Of a stretch of 64,000 nt of DNA, positions 53,978 through 62,900 are shown piece by piece. The notes below the pieces were generated by a model that saw only the letters and a list, made by a program, of their open reading frames with translations, did not search any database and was not told where the DNA came from. How positions within the stretch are numbered: the stretch's first letter is position 1; every line of letters starts with the position of its first letter. The position numbers and the translations under genes were made by a program. This stretch comes from Hymenobacter tibetensis (GTDB taxonomy: Bacteria > Bacteroidota > Bacteroidia > Cytophagales > Hymenobacteraceae), in contig NZ_CP094669.1 in the NCBI RefSeq assembly GCF_022827545.1, positions 958,001 to 1,022,000 of the forward strand. Direction: 5' to 3'.

Positions 53978-55225
53978 ATGAAACTGATCTACTCTCACCC
54001 CACTGGTAATGCCAACGTCCGTGCTGCGGCTTGTGGACTAGCGAAGGCAGATCTGCTGGCGGAATTCCATACCACCATTGCTTCCTTTCCGGGCAGCATG
54101 CTGGATAGCTTAGGAGCCATTGGGCCGCTAGCTGAAATTCGGCGGCGGCGCTACGACCCTGTACTCGAACCGTTTACGCGCATGTGGCCCTGGCGCGAAG
54201 CCGGTCGGTTGTTTGCTTCCAAGGCCGGCTTCAAAAGCCTGCACGGCCACGAAACGGGTCCTTATAGCGTTGACGCCGTGTATCAAAGCCTCGACCAGCG
54301 GGTTGGGACCATGTTGCAGCCCGCTATAAAGCAGGGTGTACGGGGCGTATATGCCTACGAAGATGGAGCCGTGCAGTCGTTTCGTGTGGCAAAAAGGCTA
54401 GGCTTGCAGTGTCTGTACGATTTGCCTATTGGCTACTGGCGGGCGGCACGCCGGCTGTTGGAACCTGAGCTAGAGCGGTGGCCGGCCTGGGCACCCACCC
54501 TCACCGGCTTCGGGGATTCAGACGCCAAACTAGCCCGCAAAGACGAAGAGCTACAGCTAGCCGATCATATTTTTGTGGCCAGCCGGTTCACTGCCTATAC
54601 CCTGCAAGATTTTCCGGGGCCGCTAGCGCCCATCGAAGTCATTCCCTACGGCTACCCCCCCGTGGGTTCCTCCCGCGACTATTCCAGCCTGAACAGTGGC
54701 CGCCCATTGAAGCTGCTCTTTGTGGGTAGCCTCTCACAACGCAAGGGCATTGCCGATCTTTTTGCCGCCGTCGACATCATTGGTAGCCGCGTGGAGCTTA
54801 CCGTGGTAGGCCGCAAAGCCAACGATAATTGCCCGGCCCTGGACGTCGAACTGGCCAAGCACCGCTGGATTTCGAGCCTGCCCCACGACCAGGTGTTGGC
54901 CTTGATGCGGGAGCACGACGTATTTGTGTTCCCTTCGCTTTTCGAAGGGTTTGGCCTGGTGATTACCGAGGCTATGTCGCAGGGCGTGCCAGTTATTACC
55001 ACTGACCGAACTGCTGGGCCCGACTTAATCGAGCATGGCCGCAACGGCTGGCTGGTGGATGCTGGGTCTACGGAAGCGTTGGTGGCTTCCATTGAAGAAT
55101 TGCTACTGCGCCCAAGTGTGGTGGCGGAAGCCGGCCGCGCTGCGTTGGAGTCGGCCCGCGCCCGCCCTTGGGAAGTGTATGGGCGTGAGTTGGCGGCTGC
55201 CATTATGAAACGCCAGAACGGATAA
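53978..55225 (+). CDS. family 4 glycosyltransferase
   Basis: 415 residues. N-terminal half begins MKLIYSHPTGNANVRAAACGLAKADLLAEF; the donor-binding half is typical GT4: IPYGYPPVGSSRDYS, LKLLFVGSLSQRKGIADLFAAVD, then HDVFVFPSLFEGFGLVITEAMSQGVPVITTD with the E-x7-E motif, and DLIEHGRNGWLVDAG. It would transfer a sugar from an activated donor onto a glycan acceptor, on the cytoplasmic face. Last gene of the glycan patch; GC-rich like the chromosome average, and followed by a strong terminator. Confidence 0.93.
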   Translation: MKLIYSHPTGNANVRAAACGLAKADLLAEFHTTIASFPGSMLDSLGAIGPLAEIRRRRYDPVLEPFTRMWPWREAGRLFASKAGFKSLHGHETGPYSVDAVYQSLDQRVGTMLQPAIKQGVRGVYAYEDGAVQSFRVAKRLGLQCLYDLPIGYWRAARRLLEPELERWPAWAPTLTGFGDSDAKLARKDEELQLADHIFVASRFTAYTLQDFPGPLAPIEVIPYGYPPVGSSRDYSSLNSGRPLKLLFVGSLSQRKGIADLFAAVDIIGSRVELTVVGRKANDNCPALDVELAKHRWISSLPHDQVLALMREHDVFVFPSLFEGFGLVITEAMSQGVPVITTDRTAGPDLIEHGRNGWLVDAGSTEALVASIEELLLRPSVVAEAGRAALESARARPWEVYGRELAAAIMKRQNG

Positions 55226-55239
55226 GCGGAATAGAAAAA

Positions 55240-55275
55240 ACGGGCGCCCCACTGACTTTCTGTTGGGGCGCCCGT
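55240..55275. terminator. bidirectional terminator
   Basis: Perfect 12-bp stem ACGGGCGCCCCA (55240-55251) / TGGGGCGCCCGT (55264-55275) with AAAAA before and TGTGTTT after. Between the GT4 gene and the convergent pbpC. Confidence 0.85.
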
Positions 55276-55344
55276 GTGTTTAAGGGCCCTTTGCTTGTCA
55301 GCAGACAGAACGCTGAAGCACGTGGTAACGGGGGCCGAAGTAGG

Positions 55345-57726
55345 TTATAACTCGCTCACGGTCACAAGTACATCGGTATTGCGGCCGTGGTCATCGGCGC
55401 AGGAGATTTTTAGGGGGCCGGGTGGCGGCTTGAAAAACACCCGCTCGGTAGCTGCTGCTGCCCGCAGAAACTTGTCGTTGACGTACCAGTACACTTGGCG
55501 CACCTCGTTGTCGGTGGTGCAGCTTAGTAATAGCTGCTGCTGCTCGTGGCGGTTGAGGACGTATTCGGTGTTGGGAGCAGGCGAGGTGATGGTAGGCGCC
55601 AACTCAGTACCACCTCGTACCAACTGGCAAGCCGGATTGTGGGGCGGCAGCCGTTGGTACGGTATGCCTTGGTCTTCTTTGTAGGCCGCCACTTCCGGCA
55701 GCAAATTGGGGTACAAGGCCCGCTTAAACCCAGTTACTGGGGCACACGCCCGGCAATACACGAAGCTGCCATCAGCCGACAGCAGTACCTCCCGCTGGTG
55801 CTGGCAGCGGCGACCTTCCGAAACGTTGGGCAGAAAGTAGTCGATTATTTGGTTGGGGCAGGTTTCGCTTGGTACCAAGCCGGTTTCGGCGCACACCAGC
55901 CGGAAGTCCAGCGCGGCCGGCGGTACAAACCAGTCGTTGGGCGAGTTGTACGCCAGGTCGTTGAACACGTTGAACAGCAGCGGCGTGGCCACGTCGGCGC
56001 CAGTGAGGGCGGGGCTGCCGTGGCCGCTGAAGTTGCCGATCCACACGCCCACCGTGTACTGCTTGTTGTAGCCGATGCTCCACGCGTCGCGGCGGCCGTA
56101 GCTGGTGCCGGTTTTCCAGGCAATTTTAGGCAACCGCATGCTACTAGCTGCCCCTAATGGCAAATCAGGCCGGGTAAGCTGCGCCAGAATGTCGGTGGTA
56201 AGGAAGGCAGACGCCGGGGAGATGAGGGCAGTACCCTTGGGCTCCTTTTCTTCCGGGAGAGGGAGAGTTGTACGGTTGACACCAGAACGCACCCCCTCCC
56301 CCGCAGGGGAAGGAGCCAGGCGGTGGGGTGTTACCAGCCGCAACTTGGCATACTGGCCGCCATTGGCCAGCGTCACATACAGGTTGGTTAACTCTTCCAA
56401 ACTAGCGCCGCAGCCGCCCAAGATGCTGCTCAAGCCTAGGCGGGCCCGGTTGCGGCCGACGCTCTGGAAGCCGGCTTGGCGGAGCTTGTCGGTGAAGCTG
56501 GCCACGCCTAGGTCGTTGAGCACGCGCACGGCCGGGATGTTGAGCGAATAAGCCAGGGCGCGTTCTAGGGTTACTTCGCCGTTGCAGTGCTTGTCGAAGT
56601 TTTCGGGACGGTAGCCCTGGAAGTTGGTGGGCACATCGGGCAGCACCAGCTTGGGCGTAACCAGTCCTCGGTCGATGGCCAGGGCGTACAGAAACGGCTT
56701 GAGCGTACTGCCCGGCGAGCGAACGGCCATGACGCCGTCGTTCTGGCCCTGGTTGCCGAAATCATGAAAATCAGCCGAGCCAACGTAGGCTTCCACCTGC
56801 CGGGTGTGGTTGTTGACGACCAGCACGGCAGCCTGCGTGATGCCTAGCTCGTACAGGCGGCGCACATAGTTGCGGGTGAGGTCTTCGGCCTTGCTTTGTT
56901 TGTTGCGCTGGAGGCTGCTCTGGATAATGGCCCACCCCGGAAACTGCTGCACCAGCCGCCGCGAGAGGTGCGGGGCCAGCGTGGGCGCGGCGTGGCGCTG
57001 CACGTCTAAGGGTTCCAGGAGGGCATCGGCTACATCCTGCTTGGTAAACAAGCCAGCAGCGCCAAACCGCCGGAGCCAACGGTTCCGCTCTTGCCGCACG
57101 GCCGCGTTGTTCTTGCCTAGTACCAGCCCGCGTGGCCGGTTCGGGATGATGGCCAGCGTCACGGTTTGGGCCAACGAGAGGTAGTCGGGAGGCTGCTGGA
57201 AGTAGAGCAGCGCTGCCGACTTCACGCCTTCTACGTTGCCGCCGTAAGGCACTAGGTTTAGGTAGAGCTGCAAGATTTCGGCCTTGCTATAATGTGCTTC
57301 CAGCTGGGTGGCGCGGGCCATTTCCAGGAGCTTGTTGCCGAACGTGCGCTCCTTGGGTTCCAGCAGCCGGGCCACCTGCATGGTAATGGTGCTGGCCCCG
57401 GTGGTACGGCCCTCCCCGAACAGATTGCGCCCGGCAGCTTGCACCAGGGCCAGTGGGTTCACCCCGAAGTGCCAGTAAAACCACCGGTCCTCCTTCTCGA
57501 TAATGGCCTTGCGCAACACCGGCGTGATTTCGCGCAACTCGGTTTTCATCCGCCACTTCTGCGTAGGGTTGAGGTAAGCGTGCAGCACCGAGCCATCAGC
57601 GGCCAGCACCAGGGGAGAATACTGTGGCGCATGCGGCAGCGGAAACAACCAGTCAAGGCCCGCCAACAGCAGGATTCCCGCCAAAAGCGTCCCACCAAAA
57701 AGCCGTAAGCTCGTCCACCGATCCAT
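55345..57726 (-). CDS. pbpC: penicillin-binding protein 1C
   Basis: 793 residues from ATG 57726 (a TTG 6 bases upstream also in frame). One N-terminal anchor (about 8-30), transglycosylase domain (about 40-215) with EKEDRWFYWHFGVNPLALVQAAGRN (catalytic Glu79), transpeptidase domain (about 290-600) with active Ser340 in SPGSTLKPFLY and KTG in WKTGTSYGRRDAW, and the C-terminal BiPBP_C domain (about 700-780, LLLSCTTDNEVRQVYWYVNDK). It builds and crosslinks peptidoglycan. Residues about 466-480 (LVTPHRLAPSPAGEG) are encoded by a palindromic repeat (56290-56330) inserted in frame; see findings. PbpC and alpha-2-macroglobulin genes are known to sit together in bacteria, and do so here. Confidence 0.94.
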   Translation of the reverse strand: MDRWTSLRLFGGTLLAGILLLAGLDWLFPLPHAPQYSPLVLAADGSVLHAYLNPTQKWRMKTELREITPVLRKAIIEKEDRWFYWHFGVNPLALVQAAGRNLFGEGRTTGASTITMQVARLLEPKERTFGNKLLEMARATQLEAHYSKAEILQLYLNLVPYGGNVEGVKSAALLYFQQPPDYLSLAQTVTLAIIPNRPRGLVLGKNNAAVRQERNRWLRRFGAAGLFTKQDVADALLEPLDVQRHAAPTLAPHLSRRLVQQFPGWAIIQSSLQRNKQSKAEDLTRNYVRRLYELGITQAAVLVVNNHTRQVEAYVGSADFHDFGNQGQNDGVMAVRSPGSTLKPFLYALAIDRGLVTPKLVLPDVPTNFQGYRPENFDKHCNGEVTLERALAYSLNIPAVRVLNDLGVASFTDKLRQAGFQSVGRNRARLGLSSILGGCGASLEELTNLYVTLANGGQYAKLRLVTPHRLAPSPAGEGVRSGVNRTTLPLPEEKEPKGTALISPASAFLTTDILAQLTRPDLPLGAASSMRLPKIAWKTGTSYGRRDAWSIGYNKQYTVGVWIGNFSGHGSPALTGADVATPLLFNVFNDLAYNSPNDWFVPPAALDFRLVCAETGLVPSETCPNQIIDYFLPNVSEGRRCQHQREVLLSADGSFVYCRACAPVTGFKRALYPNLLPEVAAYKEDQGIPYQRLPPHNPACQLVRGGTELAPTITSPAPNTEYVLNRHEQQQLLLSCTTDNEVRQVYWYVNDKFLRAAAATERVFFKPPPGPLKISCADDHGRNTDVLVTVSEL
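56290..56330 (-). repeat. palindromic element inside pbpC
   Basis: CACCCCCTCCCCCGCAGGGG at 56290 with GGCGGTGGGGTG ending at 56330: outer CACCCC/GGGGTG and inner CCCC-GCA-GGGG pairs. It stays in frame in the penicillin-binding protein and encodes TPHRLAPSPAGEG, a segment foreign to the family at this place. Repeats of this composition are common between genes in Hymenobacter-like genomes (from memory, not counted here). Confidence 0.65.
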
Positions 57727-57820
57727 GGTCAAAGATACTGGCTGGGGCTATTGCTGGTACTGGCCATTAGTAGCAAGTAATGCTTGCCTGTGGAGCTACC
57801 TGAAGGGGTGGGTTGCTCAC

Positions 57821-58351
57821 TTTGTAGATGATGCCGCTAGCATCCCAGCTGGTTTGGCGGGCTACGTGAGCAGTGCCTTGGACCTCATCAATGCCTATTA
57901 CACCCTTACGCAGGTCCCTTACGACTCGCAGCCTATCTTACATGCTGCCTTCAAGCCCGCGCAATACGTAACCCGCGCCGATTTCGTCGTCATTGTGAGC
58001 CGTACATTCCCGCAGTACAATGCCCTGACGCAACCTGCTGCCCGCTCCGCCGCTACCACTAGTACCACGCTGGCTCCGTCGGCGGCAGCCATACTCACCA
58101 AAGAAACGGTGGCCTACCCCAACCCTTTTACGGGTAGCACCACCATCAGCTACTACCTCACCCAAAACGGTCTCGTAACGGTGGAAATCTACAATGCCAT
58201 AGGGCGCAAGGTGCAGACCCTGGTATCGGGTACCGAAACGGCAAGTTTCCACCAAGTACAGTTCAAGGCAGATAACCTGTCGAATGGTACCTATCTGTTC
58301 AAGGTAAAAACTGCTGAGTCAGTTGCTACCAAGCGCCTCGTGCTCCAGCAG
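57821..58351 (+). pseudogene. C-terminal fragment of an SLH/T9SS-exported protein
   Basis: An open frame (57725-58525) whose only recognisable content is an S-layer-homology-like motif (FVDDAASIPAGLAGYVSSAL...FKPAQYVTRADFVVIVSRTF, about 57821-58010), a Ser/Thr-rich linker, and a type A T9SS sorting domain (VAYPNPFTGSTTISYYL, then NLSNGTYLFKV and the usual last residues KRLVLQQ ending at 58351). It has no signal peptide; its in-frame ATG lies inside the start of pbpC on the other strand; and the frame runs past the sorting domain through a terminator, so the native stop has been lost. Probably the tail of a larger secreted protein such as a protease, left after deletion. Confidence 0.7.
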
Positions 58352-58370
58352 TATTTACTTCCACTTGCTA

Positions 58371-58412
58371 CCATAAAAAGAGCCTGCTCAGTTGAGCAGG
58401 CTCTTTTTATGG
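58371..58412. terminator. bidirectional terminator
   Basis: CCATAAAAAGAGCCTGCTCA, 2-base spacer, and its exact reverse complement. It terminates the SLH/T9SS fragment (plus) and the STAS-like gene (minus) and is intact although the fragment is broken. Confidence 0.92.
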
Positions 58413-58437
58413 TAGGTGTTGTTGTCTTGCACGGTTC

Positions 58438-58833
58438 TTACAGTGGGGCCGTCGAATGCGAGGTTTCGGTTTCGCCGGTGGCGGCCCAATGCAGGGCTTG
58501 CTCTTTCTGTTCTAAGGGGAAATGATGCACTTCGGCGGGGCTTACCATGGTAGCCAGTGCGGTGGCGGCTTTGAGTAAGTTATCGTCGTCGCTGGTGATG
58601 GCCACGCGGTTGAAGTCGCGCCAGTGCTTGACATCCAGCTTGATGTCTTCCCAAAGAGCCGTGGCCGTGATGTAATTGAAGCTGCGCACATCCAGATATA
58701 AGTTGATGCGGCCCCAGCGCGCTATTTTCTCTTCTAGCAGCGGAATAATGGTGTCGTAGTGCTCTTTGGTGAGGGCACCCGATACGGTGAGGGACAACAG
58801 GTTTTGCTCAGGATAATCGACTGTATTGAACAT
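58438..58833 (-). CDS. STAS/SEC14-like (SpoIIAA-like) protein
   Basis: 131 residues from ATG 58833; the frame runs on upstream into the inhibitor gene but only this part has family features. Pattern: NLLSLTVSGALTKEHYDTIIPLLEEKIARWGRINLYLDVRSFNYITATALWEDIKLDVKHWRDFNRVAITSDDD, which fits the SpoIIAA-like/STAS-SEC14 family. Proteins of this type may bind a small hydrophobic ligand or a protein partner, but function is unknown. It lies 112 bases downstream of the inhibitor gene on the same strand, within the A2M-pbpC interval. No signal peptide, so cytoplasmic. Confidence 0.75.
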   Translation of the reverse strand: MFNTVDYPEQNLLSLTVSGALTKEHYDTIIPLLEEKIARWGRINLYLDVRSFNYITATALWEDIKLDVKHWRDFNRVAITSDDDNLLKAATALATMVSPAEVHHFPLEQKEQALHWAATGETETSHSTAPL

Positions 58834-58945
58834 GTCTGAGAGTCGGCAAAAGTGGAATAGAAACTCCTCCTTACGGGTGAAGGCAACTACCGGTTTATCT
58901 GTTCTAGTAGCAACACCTACTTGCGTGTGAGGGCGCGCTGGCGCT

Positions 58946-59740
58946 TCATTTCGGTGGTTGGGGTACTTCCACTTGTACCTCAAAGTCTCGTTTGGGAGGC
59001 GCTTGGTTGTCGGTGGCATTTCGATACAGAAACCGCAACGTTGTTTGACCGGGCTTGAGGGCCGTAAACTGAAATGCAACATCTTCGGGAGAGCCTACTT
59101 TGGCTTTCTTCGGTTTCTTGCGGGGCTGCTCAACGGGTGGCGCTACTGCTTGCACTACGCCGTCGGCTACAGGCATCAGCTCCCACTTGTACTGCGAGCC
59201 AACCGTGGTGTCGAGCTTGATTAAAAGCTGGTCGCCCTGGTTGACCTTGACATTGCTATGGTTGCCATACTCCGTGATGTTCACGTTTTTGGCCACACCG
59301 GGCTTATCAATGGTGACGTACGCATGGAAATAGCCGCCCAGCGGCGAATAGCCAGAACCGGGCACTGCCGAAACCAGTGCCAAATCAATGCCCCCCGTGC
59401 CAACAGCCTGAAAATGCACTTCAAACGTGGCGGGGGCGCCCGGAACGCCACTGCTCAACCCAGGCAAGCTGTGCGTCTGCGTTACGGCAAGCTGACCGGG
59501 GTAGGTCTGGGTCAAGCGCCAGCCAAAGCGCGGTGAAACCGTGGGCAACCGCACCACCAACTGGTCGCCTACATTGAGTTGAATCTGTTTGCCGTTATCG
59601 TTGGCGGTAAGCGTAACAACATCGGCATGTACGGGGGTAGCAAGCACAGAAGTAACGTACACCCACAGTAAAAGCCAGGGCCAAGTAAAGCGCTTGATGG
59701 AAAGCGCGTAAGGGATAGTGATTCGCAGTGAATTCAGCAT
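58946..59740 (-). CDS. secreted tandem chagasin-like (I42) protease inhibitor
   Basis: 264 residues with a signal peptide (FTWPWLLLWVYVTSVLATPVHA). Two tandem chagasin/I42-like domains: the first starts NGKQIQLNVGDQLVVRLPTVSPRFGWRL (about 49-76) and has FEVHFQAVGTGGIDLALVSAV; the second starts NHSNVKVNQGDQLLIKLDTTVGSQYKWEL and has VAFQFTALKPGQTTLRFLYRN. These are the L2/L4/L6 framework positions of cysteine-protease inhibitors, although the usual NPTTGY is replaced in both copies (SPRFGW, VGSQYKW), so inhibition of papain-type proteases is possible but not certain. It lies 237 bases downstream of the alpha-2-macroglobulin gene, same strand. Confidence 0.75.
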   Translation of the reverse strand: MLNSLRITIPYALSIKRFTWPWLLLWVYVTSVLATPVHADVVTLTANDNGKQIQLNVGDQLVVRLPTVSPRFGWRLTQTYPGQLAVTQTHSLPGLSSGVPGAPATFEVHFQAVGTGGIDLALVSAVPGSGYSPLGGYFHAYVTIDKPGVAKNVNITEYGNHSNVKVNQGDQLLIKLDTTVGSQYKWELMPVADGVVQAVAPPVEQPRKKPKKAKVGSPEDVAFQFTALKPGQTTLRFLYRNATDNQAPPKRDFEVQVEVPQPPK

Positions 59741-59774
59741 TTCAACAAAGCGTAAGGTTCAGGTAGCAAACAAG

Positions 59775-59804
59775 ACAGCCGGCGCTTACGAAGCCGCCGG
59801 CTGT
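59775..59804 (-). terminator. possible terminator after the alpha-2-macroglobulin gene
   Basis: ACAGCCGGCGCTT / AAGC-C-GCCGGCTGT, one bulge; followed by TTGTTTGC on the minus strand. It is 170 bases downstream of the stop at 59978, so a weak assignment. Confidence 0.55.
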
Positions 59805-59977
59805 ATCAAGAGTGCGAGAAAGTGTACGATTAAACGTTGAAAAACGCTGTTGTTGAGCTTGTTATCGGTGGCGTCCGTAGAGAGCAAAGACTGAGTGACT
59901 ACAGCAAAACGGTCCTGCGTTGGCTAAGGCAGCGCGCCCGTTCCGTAGGTATGCGTTGTTTGCTAGCGAGTAGTGCC

Positions 59978-62900
59978 TTACCGCACACGTACCGTGCCGG
60001 CGCCGTTGTAGCTATGGTACTCGGCGTTGTACATGGCGTCGGCGCTGACGGGGCCGAGCTTGAACGTGCCTTTGCTTACAGCGCGGGCCAGGTAGTAGAA
60101 CGATTTGGGCGTGGGTTCTACGGTGGTGAAAAGGTTGATTCGGTCGTCGCGGACATCGAGATAGTCGGGTTGAGCGGCGTCGGTGGCCCAAGTCAGGTCC
60201 CGAACGGCGCCGATGCGCGGGTTCTCGATTTCCAGGCCAGCAGGCAGCAAGTCGGTGATGGCCACGTTCTTCACTTCCCCAGCACTTTGTGTCGACTGGA
60301 TGGTGATTTTGACCACCACTAGGTCGTTCTGTTTGAACGACGTGGTGCCGACCGGCGCGCCGGTGCGGTCCAGGAACTGGCGGCGGACTTGCAGGTAGGC
60401 ATCTTCCTCAATTACCTGGCCGGTGGGACTGATGCCTTCCATTTCCCAGAAATAGTAGAGGCTGCCTTTGCCGCTGGTACGCAACGCCAGCTTGTGGTTG
60501 GCTACGTTATTTACCGTGAGGTCTTTGCCCGTGAAGTTGCCCATGGCTTTGCTATCAGATAAAAGCGAGGCCGTGACGGTGCTAGCGGCATTCTTCTTGG
60601 CCAGCTTGCCAAGGGCCAGCAGCGAGAAGGCGCGTTCCTGCGTGTTCAGCCACCTAGCCGATTTCACTTGGCGGCTGAGCTGGCGAGCCAGCACGTTTAT
60701 TTGCGGGTTGGCGGGGTCGGCGGCGAGCAGGGCGTTGAGCACCAGGGCTTCGTCGCGGATAGGGGAGGCGAACGAGCCGTCTAGCTCGCGGCCGGCCATG
60801 GTTTGGGTGCCGAAGCGGGTGGGTAAGGCTTCGCGGTAGCTGCGCTGGTTGCCGCCCACGGCAAAGGCGCAGGCCAGCACCCACCGCGAATCTTCGGCCA
60901 GTAGCTTACGGTTGGCTTTGTAGTAGTTGAGCGCCACCGGGTCGGGGCGGCCGGCGAGGGCCAGCACGTAGAGCGAGTACGGAATTTCCTTTTTCGCCAG
61001 GGTGAGCTGCTGAATCACGCCGCCGGTTTGGATGATGTTGTAGGTGTTGGTTTCGCGCTTTTTGGTGCGGGCTTGCAGGTAGCCAAGCACCCGATCGAGC
61101 ACACTCTTATTCACGGTGAAGCCGGCCTGTTGGGCTTCGAGCAGGAAGTGCGCGGCGTAGGCAGTGGCCCACCAGTTGTCGTAGTCGCCGCCGGGCCAGT
61201 AGCTGAGGCTGCCGTTGTACATCTGCTGCGACTCCACCTTGCGGATGGCTTCCTGCACGTGGTAATTGGGGTTGAACAGGCCCGCCTTACCCGTTTTGCC
61301 GGTTTTCTGCCCCAAAGACGCCGCCAAATCCCCGTAGTACAGCTGCGGGAAAGCCGCTGATACGGTTTGCTCCAAACAGCCATAGGGGTATTGCAGCAGG
61401 TAGCGCAAATCCTTGGCAAACTCGGTCATCGGCGAGCGGCTCACCACCAGCTGGCTCCGCATCGACGACGGCAGGAAGTCACTCGTCAGGTTCAGCTGCT
61501 GCGTCGCGCCGCCCGCCACCATGCCCGCTCCCGTGCGCTTCTGGAGCGGCGAAGCAGGGCGGATGGGTAGTTCGATGGTTTCGCTTAATTCATAGGTTGG
61601 ATTAGAAACGTCTTTGTCAGTTTGAAAACCAGGCACATTAGGTTTCTTCCGTTCGTATACATTAGCTCCAATTTTTATAAAGCCAGTTCCAATAGATGAT
61701 GCAGTATATCGATAGGTTACCCTGGTTTCCGTATTTGGCTTCAACGTCACATCACGAACGTGATAAGACGGACCTAGTGGAGAAATAACATCAGGAACCT
61801 GTTTTACTAAGTTACTAGAAGGCCATAATCTAACATCTAATACTTTTTCCGTCGTGTTCGTCAGCGTGACAGGCACGTCAATCGTGTCGCCGGGGCTGAG
61901 GAAGCGGGGGAGGGCCGTTGAAATGACTACCGGGTCGGCGACGCGCATGGTTTGCTCGGCGGAACCGAAAGCATCGTTTTTGTAGGCCACGGCCATGATG
62001 CGGACGGCGCCGCTGAACTGTGGCACGCGCAGCTTGTAACGCACGAGGCCGCTGGCGTCGGCGGTAAGTACGCCGCTCCACTTGGCGAATAATTTCACCC
62101 GGCGCGAGGGAACGGGCGTGGTGCGGCGGGAGAGGTCGGAGGCGTCGCCGCCCGACGAGCTGGTACCAAGTTCGGGCAGCAGAAAGGGGTACACGTCGTA
62201 GGCACTTACTTCGAGGGCGCGCTTCTGGTAGAAGTAGCCGTAGGGGTCGGGCGTGCGGTAATCCTTTAGTTGCAGGATGCCTTCATCCACTATAGCCAGC
62301 GTCACGTTGGCGTTGGGCGCGGTGCGCACTTCCACCGTCTGCCACACTTGCGAGCGGCTCAGTTCGGGCGCTTTGATGGCCACGGCCAGCTTGGTTTCCG
62401 GCTTTTCCACCACCAGCGGCACGAAGCCGCGCGCCACCGTGAGCGGCAGCCGATTGTCGGTGATTTCGCGGATGGCGGTGGCCGTGACGTAGATGTTCGG
62501 GACGTGCCCGCCCTGAATCGGGATGCTGACTTGGGCTGATTTCTCGTCGGTATTTACGTAGAAATGGTTGAGCACCCGGTCCCGCTCCACGGTCACGAGG
62601 ATGCGGCCGGGGAAAGGCGTTTTCAACAGCAGGTTGGCCGTTTCGCCGGGCTGGTATTTCTCTTTGTCGGCGGCAATGGTCACCTCGCCCTCGTTGTTCA
62701 CTTCGAAGGCGTTGCTTTGGGTGTCGCCGTAGCCGTAGGCGTACACCTGCTGCGCCACGTAGGTGTCGGCGCCGGGCCGCGACACGCGCACTTCGTACTC
62801 GCCGGAATAGCTGGCCGGGAAGCCTAAGTTGCCGGCGTTGCCTTCCTTGCCCACCGATACGCGCTGGTCCATCACGGTTTCTTCGCGCCGCTGCGAGTTG

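Noticed and set aside
53675..53998. 107-codon minus-strand frame in the gap before the last glycosyltransferase
   Set aside because: Overlaps the start of a well-supported gene and has no family resemblance.
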